Assembly (NCBI RefSeq): GCF_000828085.3
Contig: NZ_JXCA02000022.1
Coordinates: 582,370 to 646,369 of the forward strand
DNA: 64,000 bases
Origin: Scytonema tolypothrichoides VB-61278
GTDB lineage: Bacteria; Cyanobacteriota; Cyanobacteriia; Cyanobacteriales; Nostocaceae
Reading direction: 5' to 3'
The notes beneath the pieces were generated by a model. The model searched no databases, was not told where the DNA came from, and was given only the letters and a program-made list of their open reading frames with translations. The translations under genes and the position numbers were made by a program. The stretch's first letter is position 1. Each line of letters begins with the position of its first letter. Shown piece by piece: positions 24,607-32,223 of this stretch.

Positions 24607-26271
24607 TCACAACACATTGCTGAGGTATCGATGAACAAACTGAACACAGATTGAACCCTCACCAACCCCAGAAGCAACTCGCTTGACTGAACCATGACGC
24701 ACATCACCCACTGCAAAAACACCAGGGACATTCGTTTCTAGTAAAAAGGGATCGCGTTCTAGTGTCCACCCCTTGATACGTTGCCCATCTCTTTGTAAAT
24801 CTGAACCTGTTATGATGTAGCCATGTTGGTCTCGTTCAATCACACCATCTAGCCATCCCGTACGGGGAACTGCGCCAATAAAAATAAACAGTGATGTTGC
24901 AGGGACAGTTTGCGTTTCACTTGTCAAAGAATTGTGAATAGTAATTGCTTCTAAACTTGTTTCTCCTTTTGCCTCTATCACACTAGTATGTGTCTTGACT
25001 GTAATATTTGGTGTTTCTGCAATTTGGTCAATCAGATACTGAGACATACTCTTGGTTAGGGAGTCGCCACGCACCAACATTGTTACGTGGTTAGCATATT
25101 TGGAAAAGTACATCGCTGCTTGTCCTGCTGAGTTTGCGCCACCCACAATGTAAACTTCTTCACCTTGGCAACTCATCGCTTCCGCCTGTGCAGCACCGTA
25201 ATACACCCCTGCACCCGTGAAACGATCAAGTCCAGGAATATCCAGCCGTCGCCACGACACACCCAGTGCTAACATCAGGGCGTGGCAACTGATTTCACTA
25301 CCGTCTCCAAGTTGCACAAATCGATACTGATTATCTACGCGGATACCCTTAACTTCTTGTGGTGTGAGAATTTCGACGCCAAACCGTTTTGCTTGGGTGA
25401 CACCACGCCGTGCCAAATCACCTCCACTCAAACCAACGGGGAAGCCGAGGTAATTTTCGATACGTGAACTGGTTCCAGCTTGTCCTCCTGGGGCTTCACG
25501 TTCAATCATCACCGTGCGTAGTCCTTCTGATGCAGCATACACCGCAGCTGCTAAACCAGCAGGACCGCCACCAACGATAATCAAGTCATAAAACGGTTTT
25601 TCTGCTTGGGTTCGCAGCCCAATTTTCTCAGCAACTTGCAGGTTAGTTGGCTGCATGACATGGGAACCGTCGCCAAAGAGGACGAGAGGTAAGTGTAATT
25701 TATCACACTCAGCGTATTCTGCTAGTTTTTGTGCCTCTTCTGATAATTCGATATCCAACCACTGGTAAGGCACTTGATTTCGCGCCAGAAAATCTTTAAC
25801 TTGATGAGAATAGGGAGACCAGCGGTTACCAATGACACGAATTCCTTCAAAGGGTGGGTGGAAAGTTGCTTGCCAGTCACCAAGCAAATCGTTTAGGACT
25901 GGATACAAGCGTTCTTCTGGTGGATCCCACGGCTTCATTAAGTAGTAATCGATTTTTGTGTTGTTGATGGCACGAATAGCAGCATCAGTATCTGCGTAGG
26001 CGGTGAGTAAGGCACGTTTTGCATCTGGAAACATTGATATGGCTTGTTCCAAAAACTCTACGCCAGACATTTGCGGCATCCGTTGATCGACAAGGAACAG
26101 TGACACTGGCTGATTCCGGAGTTTGAGTTGTTCTAAAGCTTCCAGGGCGCTGGCACCAGACTCAGCGCGGATAATTCGGAAGCGATCGCCATATTCCTGC
26201 CGCAGATCTCGCGCCACGGCTTGCAAAACTTCTGGATCATCGTCTACCGTTATGATGACAGGTTTAGCCAT
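24607..26271 (-). CDS. Receiver / glutaredoxin-like / thioredoxin-reductase-like fusion
   Basis: A 554-residue response regulator with an oxidoreductase output. Residues 1-125 are a receiver (VDDDPE; Asp62 in LVDQRMP; Lys113 in LMKPWD). Residues about 143-215 are a glutaredoxin-like fold (RVIGNRWSPYSHQVKDFL) with the usual redox Cys-x-x-Cys replaced by Ser-Pro-Tyr-Ser (152-155). Residues about 227-554 are an FAD/NAD oxidoreductase of thioredoxin-reductase type: GGGPAG (234-239), GGQAGTSSRIENYLGFP, GGANSAGQAA (377-386) and AVGDVRHGSVKRVASGVGEG. The active-site CATC is GAAQ (359-362). FAD and NAD(P)H binding appear intact, but thiol exchange by the normal route is excluded. Probable partner kinase: 21706-23106. 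Confidence 0.92.
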   Translation of the reverse strand: MAKPVIITVDDDPEVLQAVARDLRQEYGDRFRIIRAESGASALEALEQLKLRNQPVSLFLVDQRMPQMSGVEFLEQAISMFPDAKRALLTAYADTDAAIRAINNTKIDYYLMKPWDPPEERLYPVLNDLLGDWQATFHPPFEGIRVIGNRWSPYSHQVKDFLARNQVPYQWLDIELSEEAQKLAEYAECDKLHLPLVLFGDGSHVMQPTNLQVAEKIGLRTQAEKPFYDLIIVGGGPAGLAAAVYAASEGLRTVMIEREAPGGQAGTSSRIENYLGFPVGLSGGDLARRGVTQAKRFGVEILTPQEVKGIRVDNQYRFVQLGDGSEISCHALMLALGVSWRRLDIPGLDRFTGAGVYYGAAQAEAMSCQGEEVYIVGGANSAGQAAMYFSKYANHVTMLVRGDSLTKSMSQYLIDQIAETPNITVKTHTSVIEAKGETSLEAITIHNSLTSETQTVPATSLFIFIGAVPRTGWLDGVIERDQHGYIITGSDLQRDGQRIKGWTLERDPFLLETNVPGVFAVGDVRHGSVKRVASGVGEGSICVQFVHRYLSNVL

Positions 26272-26316
26272 AGCGCTTTGGTGACCTCCATTTTGAGATA
26301 GTTGCTTTTTTATATA

Positions 26317-26712
26317 TCACACAAGAAACTCGTATAAACCAATGAGAGTTCCGTCTGGATCTCGAAGATAAGCTGTTTTAAGCCCGTAGTAGGGATTACT
26401 CATAGGCGCTGCGGTAAATTCTACCCCTTTGTGTCTGAGTCGTTGATATTCCTCTTCTAAATCATGCACACTAAAAATTAATGCTACAGTATCTTGACAT
26501 TCTGCATGAGCAGGCTTCTCTACATTGTGAATCATTTGTGCCATTTCTTGCCGGTGGGATACGGCAAGTCTCATATCTCCAGCTTTAAACTCAGCATATC
26601 CTGCTTCTTGATCTTCTACAGTAATCTCAAATTCGAGAACATCTTTGTAAAACAAGAAACAAGCTTGCCAATCTTTTACAAGCAATCTTGTGTATGATCG
26701 AGTAACTTTCAT
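26317..26712 (-). CDS. VOC-family (glyoxalase/bleomycin-resistance-like) protein
   Basis: From ATG 26712, 131 residues; the upstream in-frame ATG (26784) adds a basic non-family stretch. The vicinal-oxygen-chelate fold shows in MKVTRSYTRLLVKDWQACFLFYKDVLEFE, AEFKAGDMRLAVSHRQEM, and AYLRDPDGTLIGLYEFL at the end (metal Glu near the C-terminus). Substrate unknown. It is 45 bases upstream of the receiver/oxidoreductase fusion on the same strand and may share its operon. Confidence 0.88.
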   Translation of the reverse strand: MKVTRSYTRLLVKDWQACFLFYKDVLEFEITVEDQEAGYAEFKAGDMRLAVSHRQEMAQMIHNVEKPAHAECQDTVALIFSVHDLEEEYQRLRHKGVEFTAAPMSNPYYGLKTAYLRDPDGTLIGLYEFLV

Positions 26713-27135
26713 TATTCTGTACCTCTTTTCTTTGCGCCCTTTGTGTCTTTGCGGTTTTATTCCTTTATTAATTATTGATGACAACTAGAATACGGTGGTT
26801 ATTTATTGGGTGAAAGACAGGTTTTTGTTGGGGGACATCAAAAGAAAATCCATTCAACCGTCCGTAGCCACTTGAAAGATTGATGATGCGGGCTTGGGGT
26901 GCCTTGGACAGTAAGGGTAGGAATGCTTAACTTGTGCGAATCGATCCAAAAGCATTAGTGTTCATTGTCTAATTTAGCAACTGCTATTCAAAACCTAGAC
27001 AACCTTTGACATCAGTTTTGATTGACACTTTCAAGGAGCATGGGAGCGGTTATTCGTCAGTGTCCAGATCCGGCTTAGCCTTCCGGATAGGACTTACGCA
27101 TTGACAGAAGAAACCAAATGTGACAACTCTCGCCG
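26713..27135. other. Intergenic region with the right end of the IS605-type element
   Basis: The left part (26713-27060) is the promoter side of the VOC gene and shows no ORF. The right part contains a hairpin ATCCGG/CCGGAT (27068-27073 and 27083-27088) and an AGGACTTACGCA motif just beyond the tnpB stop, likely the transposon end and the 3' part of a tnpB-linked guide RNA. Confidence 0.5.
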
Positions 27136-28395
27136 CTAACTGCAAGCAGTGTAGCGGGAGCATCTCAAGGTACGAAATGAGACTTGCTGCTTCACAGGAC
27201 TTGCATCCAAGTATCCTCCACAGCCAGGAATCGGTAGTCCAACCGACCCATGATTTAAAAGATTAAGTGCGCTGTTCCAATCCCGGTCAATAACTAACCC
27301 GCACGAACAACTATGAACACGAACCGCCAGAGTTTTTTCAACCCTTTGTCCACACCCGGAACAATTGATACTAGTTCCTCTTGGGTCAACTCCTCGTGTA
27401 TGCTTGCCGCATTTTACTGCCACTGCTTGCATGATTTGGAGGAATGCGCCCCAGGCAACATCTAGTATCGACAAAGCTCGTCGTGTTCTAGCTAGCCCTT
27501 TGATGTTTAGGTCTTCAAAAACAATTAAGTCATAGGAATTGACCAACCAATGTGCAACTTGATAATGAAACTCTTTTCTTTGTCTGGCAACGTGCAAATG
27601 AAGCTTAGCAACCTTCGACGCTTGTTTTTGGTAGTTCTTAGAGCCCTTGGTTTTACGTGCAAGCTTGCGTTGAATACGTGCTAAAGTTGCTTGTGCTTTC
27701 CGGTAATACTGCCGCACTTCAACACTTTGTCCATCTGCAGTAGTTAAAAACTTTTCTAGCCCAACGTCTATGCCAGTAGCAGTTTTAATTTCATCGATAG
27801 GTAATGTAGCGGGTACAGTTTTATCTTCTAGCGAGAAGCTGACATACCAGCCATCGGCTTTGCGTAAAATCGTTGCTTGCTTAATTTCAAATCCATCTGG
27901 AATTGGTCTATGCAAGATGACTGAAATCTCGCCGATTTTAGACAGTTTGAGGGTATTGCCCGTTAAATGTGCGCCTGCCTTGGAAGAATTAACACGCGGG
28001 AACGTAAAAGAACAGATATCGCCACGCTTTTTAAAACGTGGTCGTCCTCCCCTCTTACCGTTTTTGTCGGGGATTAACCAACGTTTCCATGCTTTATCCA
28101 ACCTCATCAAGTTTTGTTGTTGGCAGTCAGCGTAAATGTTCTTGTACTCAGGAAAAAGTTCTTTCGTTTGTTTGAGATCTGATGCTTGTGTGTAGTAGTC
28201 AACTTTATCTGGAATTTCACCAATTGGTTCAGAAGCTAAACTACAACGGTCAATTTGACACCTTGTACGGTTTAACCAGTCCAACCTTTTCCCTAGTGCA
28301 TAGTTGTAGTGACGACGCAGCAATTCACCCCAGGCTTCAAGTGTGACAACCTGTTTTGGTGTGGGATTGAGTTTGAACTGGTAAGTAAGTAACAT
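27136..28395 (-). CDS. tnpB: TnpB, RNA-guided endonuclease of IS605 family
   Basis: TnpB of 419 residues, ancestral relative of Cas12. The N-terminal wedge/REC part opens MLLTYQFKLNPTPKQVVTLE. RuvC acids are all present: Asp210 in GIDVGLEKF, Glu294 in VFEDLNIKGL and Asp372 in DRDWNSALN. The zinc ribbon has Cys345/Cys348 and Cys363/Cys365. TnpB proteins cut DNA at a site specified by an omega RNA made from the 3' end of the element, next to a short TAM. All active-site residues are intact, so this copy may be functional. Confidence 0.93.
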   Translation of the reverse strand: MLLTYQFKLNPTPKQVVTLEAWGELLRRHYNYALGKRLDWLNRTRCQIDRCSLASEPIGEIPDKVDYYTQASDLKQTKELFPEYKNIYADCQQQNLMRLDKAWKRWLIPDKNGKRGGRPRFKKRGDICSFTFPRVNSSKAGAHLTGNTLKLSKIGEISVILHRPIPDGFEIKQATILRKADGWYVSFSLEDKTVPATLPIDEIKTATGIDVGLEKFLTTADGQSVEVRQYYRKAQATLARIQRKLARKTKGSKNYQKQASKVAKLHLHVARQRKEFHYQVAHWLVNSYDLIVFEDLNIKGLARTRRALSILDVAWGAFLQIMQAVAVKCGKHTRGVDPRGTSINCSGCGQRVEKTLAVRVHSCSCGLVIDRDWNSALNLLNHGSVGLPIPGCGGYLDASPVKQQVSFRTLRCSRYTACS

Positions 28396-28419
28396 ATAGT
28401 CATGATAGCATTTAGTGCC

Positions 28420-28827
28420 ATGACTTACAATATAGGCTATAGGTCAGTTTACAGTCTTAATATTCACTTGGTGCTTGTAACCAAATACCGTAGAAAAGTT
28501 ATCAATCAAGCAATATTGAAACGATTGCAGGAAATCTTTGAGACTACTTGCCTTAAGTGGAGAAGCAAAGTCAAAGAATTCAACGGGGAGCCAGACCATG
28601 TTCATTTGGTTATTAGCTACCCGCCAGATGTTGAAGTGAGCAAACTAGTTAACAACCTTAAAACCGTATCTAGTCGTTTAGTCCGTAAGGAGTTTCATGA
28701 ACACGTCAACCAGTTTTATCGCAAACCCGTGTTTTGGACAGGTGCCTACTTCGTTGCATCGTGTGGTGGAGTCACTCTTGAACAACTTAAATCCTATGTT
28801 GAGAAACAAAGCAGTCCTGGTGATTGA
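28420..28827 (+). CDS. tnpA: TnpA, IS200/IS605 Y1 transposase
   Basis: Single-strand transposase with a HUH fold and one catalytic Tyr. From ATG 28420 it begins MTYNIGYRSVYSLNIHLVLV, the family N-terminus; an ATG at 28402 is also in frame. HUH motif PDHVHLVI and the nucleophile Tyr in LKSYVEKQ are intact (His66, His68 and Tyr132 in the longer numbering). It moves single-stranded DNA by recognising end hairpins. Divergent from tnpB. Confidence 0.93.
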   Translation: MTYNIGYRSVYSLNIHLVLVTKYRRKVINQAILKRLQEIFETTCLKWRSKVKEFNGEPDHVHLVISYPPDVEVSKLVNNLKTVSSRLVRKEFHEHVNQFYRKPVFWTGAYFVASCGGVTLEQLKSYVEKQSSPGD

Positions 28828-28935
28828 AGGCGCATCGAACCCCCTCAATCACCCCACAATTCCCCTCACCGCCAACCTGCGGTGTGGCGGGAGTACCCTT
28901 GTGGAGGGCTAGATGGGGTATGGATTTCAGGCATG

Positions 28936-29030
28936 ACAGCAATTTTCGGGTAAATAGACCATATTGTAGGGGCGCAAAGCCTTGCGCCCCAACGATTGAT
29001 TGTGGTTCAAATAGATGAAAAACGCTATAA
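28936..29030. repeat. Dispersed ~95-bp repeat, copy 2
   Basis: Near-identical to 16011-16104. In this copy GGGGCGCAAAGCCTTGCGCCCC-like arms (around 28968-28990) make a strong hairpin. It lies between tnpA and a tnpB remnant. Confidence 0.75.
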
Positions 29031-29054
29031 ACTTTGATTTTTCGATACTTTTTA

Positions 29055-29086
29055 GGCGTTAAGCGTAGCTCTCCGTAGGAATCGCT
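29055..29086. repeat. GC-rich short dispersed repeat
   Basis: GGCGTTAAGCGTAGCT followed by CTCCGTAGGAATCGCT. A nearly identical copy is at 61627-61660, and related ones at 60212-60250 and 21191-21239. Confidence 0.6.
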
Positions 29087-29161
29087 ATTTATCAAAGGAT
29101 GATTGTTTGCAGCCTGAAACGACGTATTTTCGTTGATGCACAAGACGATAAATTTGTACAG

Positions 29162-29178
29162 TGCGTAAGTCCTACCGG
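29162..29178. repeat. Inverted copy of the element-end motif
   Basis: TGCGTAAGTCCTACCGG is the inverse of CCGGATAGGACTTACGCA at 27083-27100 apart from one small indel. It overlaps the stop codon of the tnpB remnant. The two copies bracket about 2.1 kb. Confidence 0.55.
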
Positions 29179-29327
29179 ATATAATTTTCTAAGTTCAAAG
29201 CCGCGTTAAAGTCCCGATTTAAAGTAAAGCCACATCCATCACATGAATAGATCCGATCTGATAGATTCATTGTTTTTTTCTGACCACAACATGAACATAG
29301 TTGAGTTGAGGGGAACCATCGATCAAC
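29172..29327 (-). pseudogene. C-terminal remnant of a second tnpB
   Basis: About 50 codons of TnpB zinc-ribbon and last RuvC motif: VDRWFPSTQLCSCCGQKK, RIYSCDGCGF, then LNRDFNAALNLENYI. Both Cys pairs and the final Asp (RDF) survive. The reading frame continues upstream to 29399 but loses homology before VDRW. It is a different tnpB lineage from the 27136 gene. The adjacent TetR gene follows directly. Confidence 0.85.
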
Positions 29328-29395
29328 ACAATGAGTGCATGAATCAGCAGAACGATTAGGAAGAGTGCCAAGAGTCGTACTACGGTCATGACAGA

Positions 29396-30028
29396 TCACT
29401 TCTCTGGAAAAGGTTCTAGAGCTTTGAATGCGATCGCATCCGCATCACTATGATTAACTCCTAAAGATTTAAGAATCAACTTCGTCACTTGTTCTGGATA
29501 GTTAAGTTCGCTATGTCCTTCCAGAATGGTACGCATTGCCATCAGTGCCGTTCCTAAAACGAGATCGATCGCGGCTTGCGTACTCTCCACCTGAAACCGC
29601 TTCAACTGTATTCCGGCTTCCAGATCTGACATCAAACCCCGTTCGACCGTTTCACTCAAAGGGGCTGCTACTAATCCAATTCGGACAATTACCCATCCCC
29701 AAGTCGCATCTCGCATGGCTTGATGTAGAAACTGCCGCAAGCCGATCGCCATTCGTTCAGCCGGGTCTGCGATTGCTGCGTACTGCGCCCAAATCTTTTG
29801 GTTGATCACATCACTTAAGGATGCGGCAACAGCCCTCAATACATCCTCGCGGGTCTGGAAATAGTTATAAAACGTTCCCCTAGCAACCCCTGCCTCTGCA
29901 ATGATGTCGTCGATCGTGACTGCATCCATTTCCTTTCGGGCAAATACCCGATAGGCGGACTCAATCAAATGCGATCGCGTCCGTTCCCGTTTTTCCATAC
30001 CAATGGAGGCGCGGCGAGAGGGCTTCAT
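29396..30028 (-). CDS. TetR-family transcriptional regulator
   Basis: From ATG 30028, 210 residues (the upstream ATG 30061 would overlap the promoter). The HTH reads RSHLIESAYRVFARKEMDAVTIDDIIAEAGVARGTFYNYFQTREDV (about 15-60). The C-terminal ligand domain is divergent. It faces the glycosyltransferase gene, with two tandem palindromes (30089-30119) between them. Probable self-repressor that also represses the glycosyltransferase. Confidence 0.9.
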   Translation of the reverse strand: MKPSRRASIGMEKRERTRSHLIESAYRVFARKEMDAVTIDDIIAEAGVARGTFYNYFQTREDVLRAVAASLSDVINQKIWAQYAAIADPAERMAIGLRQFLHQAMRDATWGWVIVRIGLVAAPLSETVERGLMSDLEAGIQLKRFQVESTQAAIDLVLGTALMAMRTILEGHSELNYPEQVTKLILKSLGVNHSDADAIAFKALEPFPEK

Positions 30029-30088
30029 GGGAGTTACTCTGAACAGTATCGAACCTAGCATACCCTGCTGTTGACATCCTCATAAAAA

Positions 30089-30119
30089 TGACGTTATCGT
30101 CAAAATGACATTTTTGTCA
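30089..30119. promoter_or_regulatory. Tandem palindromes, probable TetR operators
   Basis: TGACGTTATCGTCA (30089-30102) and TGACATTTTTGTCA (30106-30119) are two palindromes of the form TGACR-N4-YGTCA, centred 17 bases apart between divergent tetR and the glycosyltransferase gene. Confidence 0.65.
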
Positions 30120-30164
30120 CTTATAGTTAACCAACTTCACCACCAAAGAATAGGAGTCTCCACA

Positions 30165-31436
30165 ATGCGTATCGCCATTATTGCTTTGGGAAGCCAGGGA
30201 GATGTTCAACCTTACATCGCATTAGGGAAAGGGCTAAAAGTAGTGGGTTACGATGTTCGTTTACTGACCCATGAGAACTTTGAGGGACTAGTCACTTCCC
30301 ACGGACTGGCGTTTTATCCCATGCAAGGGAATGTGCAAGAACTGATTGAAACACCAGAAATGCGCGAACTTGCCGAGAAAGGGAATTTCATTACAATGAC
30401 CCTACGAACGGCAAAAGAAACCGAACAGGTAGCAATCCGATGGGCACAGGCGGGTTTGGAGGCTTGTCGAGGAATAGATTTACTCATCGCGGGCGTAGGA
30501 GGGCTTTATCTTGCCCTGGCGATCGCACAAAAGCTAGAAATTCCCTTGCTGCAAGCGTTTGTGTTTCCCTTTACGCCAACCAAAACGTTTCCGGGGGTTT
30601 TGTTTCCTCAGTCCATTGAGCGGTTTGGCGGAATGGTGAATTGGCTAACCCATCAAGCGCTACGTCAAATTATCTGGCAAGGCTCTCGTTCTGGCGATAC
30701 CGCTGCCCGTGAGCAAGTTCTCAACTTACCCGCATCTTCGTTTTTCGGTCCCCACCAGTCTCCCTATCTGCATCGTTTGCCAACACTCTATGGTTTCAGT
30801 CCTGCTGTGATTGCTAAACCGTCGGATTGGCGAAATATCTTTGTTACAGGCTACTGGTTTTTAGATGCCGCACCCAATTGGACTCCCCCTTCAGATCTGG
30901 AGGACTTTTTGCAAGCTGGTTCGCCTCCTGTGTATATCGGGTTTGGCAGTATGGGCAATCGCAACCCTGAAGAAACCGCCGATCTAGTTTTGCAAGCCCT
31001 CGACAAAACTGGGCAGCGTGCGATTCTGTCGGCTGGCTGGAGTGGAATGCGAAAAGAAAACCTCCCAGACAACGCTTTTCTAGTCAATTCGGTTCCTCAT
31101 GCGTGGCTATTTCCGCGAGTTGCGGCAGTGGTACATCATGGAGGAGCAGGCACAACAGCCGCAGGACTTCGGGCAGGCGTTCCGACGGTAATTATTCCAT
31201 TTTTTGGTGATCAGGGCTTTTGGGGGCAACGAGTTGCAGACTTAGGAGTTGGAACAGCACCGATTCCCCGCAAACAGCTGACAGTTGAACGGCTGGCACA
31301 AGCGATTCAAACGGCTACGGGCGATCGCGCTATGCGTCAATGTGCAGCAAATTTAGGAGAAAAAATTAGAGCTGAAGATGGGGTTGCTAATGCAGTAGAA
31401 ATCATTCAAGAACTCAAAAATTTGAAGGTTGGCTGA
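30165..31436 (+). CDS. Glycosyltransferase, UGT/GT1 (MGT/sterol-glucosyltransferase-like)
   Basis: GT-B-fold transferase of 423 residues from ATG 30165, preceded by AGGAG. The opening MRIAIIALGSQGDVQPYIALGKGL is the UGT acceptor-domain start. The nucleotide-sugar motif is VPHAWLFPRVAAVVHHGGAGTTAAGLRAGVPTVIIPFFGDQGFWGQRV (about 303-350 region), where HHGGAGT and the Asp-Gln pair contact the sugar donor. It resembles enzymes that glycosylate sterols, carotenoids or macrolides. Acceptor unknown. Probably induced through the TetR regulator. Confidence 0.9.
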   Translation: MRIAIIALGSQGDVQPYIALGKGLKVVGYDVRLLTHENFEGLVTSHGLAFYPMQGNVQELIETPEMRELAEKGNFITMTLRTAKETEQVAIRWAQAGLEACRGIDLLIAGVGGLYLALAIAQKLEIPLLQAFVFPFTPTKTFPGVLFPQSIERFGGMVNWLTHQALRQIIWQGSRSGDTAAREQVLNLPASSFFGPHQSPYLHRLPTLYGFSPAVIAKPSDWRNIFVTGYWFLDAAPNWTPPSDLEDFLQAGSPPVYIGFGSMGNRNPEETADLVLQALDKTGQRAILSAGWSGMRKENLPDNAFLVNSVPHAWLFPRVAAVVHHGGAGTTAAGLRAGVPTVIIPFFGDQGFWGQRVADLGVGTAPIPRKQLTVERLAQAIQTATGDRAMRQCAANLGEKIRAEDGVANAVEIIQELKNLKVG

Positions 31437-31548
31437 TGCAGCGTTTTGGAACTACTTGCCTTCCACTGAGCTGAACGCGAAACAATGCGACAGGGTAAAC
31501 TGCTAGGTACCAGACTTTGAGATTTGCGATTGTGCAAAGAAATAGACA

Positions 31549-32127
31549 ATGCAACAGCCGTTTTATGACTTCATTTCCAGGCTTTTGCCTAATCACGGAA
31601 TTGACTTTTCTAAGCTGGATTCCCAACTTAGAAAACAGACGATCGGCAAGGGAGACTACTTATTCCGTGAGGGAGAGATTTGCCAATTTATTGGTTTTAT
31701 CATCAAAGGCTGCTTCCGTATCTTCATTCTCAAGGATGACAAGGAAATTACCTTTGACTTCTTTGTGGAAAATCGTCCGATCGCAGACTACGAAAGTTAC
31801 TTTCGCAAACAGCCGACGCGATTTTATCTTCAAGCGATAGAGTCCTCAGAAATCCTGATCTTAAATGATGTTTGTCTTGATCTGTTGTTTGAGAAGTCGC
31901 AAAACGGACAACGCCTGCAAAGATTAGTGGTAGAAACCCTCTTTTTCAGATTTCGTGATAAGCTCTTATCTCTTTACATGGACGAACCAGACGAACGATA
32001 CCTCAAATTGCTTGAGACTGAGCCAGCCTTATTACAGCGAATTCCGCAATACTATTTAGCTTCTTACCTGGGAATTGAGCCCGAATCTCTCAGCCGTCTG
32101 AAGAAGCGCCTTTTGTCGCGATCGTAA
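31549..32127 (+). CDS. Crp/Fnr-family regulator (short form)
   Basis: A 192-residue regulator with a cNMP-binding beta-roll (KQTIGKGDYLFREGEICQFIGFIIKGCFRIF, about 28-60) and a C-terminal HTH (IPQYYLASYLGIEPESLSRLKKRLL). Layout and length match a bacteroidetes/cyanobacterial-type Crp/Fnr subfamily that lacks a clear cAMP pocket. It precedes the hydrolase gene by 96 bases on the same strand. Confidence 0.87.
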   Translation: MQQPFYDFISRLLPNHGIDFSKLDSQLRKQTIGKGDYLFREGEICQFIGFIIKGCFRIFILKDDKEITFDFFVENRPIADYESYFRKQPTRFYLQAIESSEILILNDVCLDLLFEKSQNGQRLQRLVVETLFFRFRDKLLSLYMDEPDERYLKLLETEPALLQRIPQYYLASYLGIEPESLSRLKKRLLSRS

Positions 32128-32223
32128 AATTAATTCAGCGCAGCTTAACCCACATCAATGACAGGTTACTGTAACCTTTCTTAAGGTTGAACCATAGTCT
32201 TCAACCTCACCAAGGAGGGCAAT

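Larger units (their letters stand above)
27083..28930. mobile_element. IS605-type element with divergent tnpA and tnpB
   Basis: Intact-looking tnpB (minus) and tnpA (plus) diverge from a 24-base centre, the IS605 arrangement. The tnpB-side end carries CCGGATAGGACTTACGCA (27083-27100) and a hairpin. The tnpA-side end carries nested inverted repeats (CCGCCA/TGGCGG and CCACAA/TTGTGG between 28845 and 28915). Exact ends are not determined; IS605 elements have no terminal inverted repeats or target duplications. Confidence 0.7.

Noticed and set aside
28787..29143. Frame crossing the dispersed repeat and the tnpA end
   Set aside because: A similar frame (SVFHLFEPQSI.GVQG) appears at 16009-16230 only because the 95-bp repeat is duplicated; repeat artefact rather than gene.
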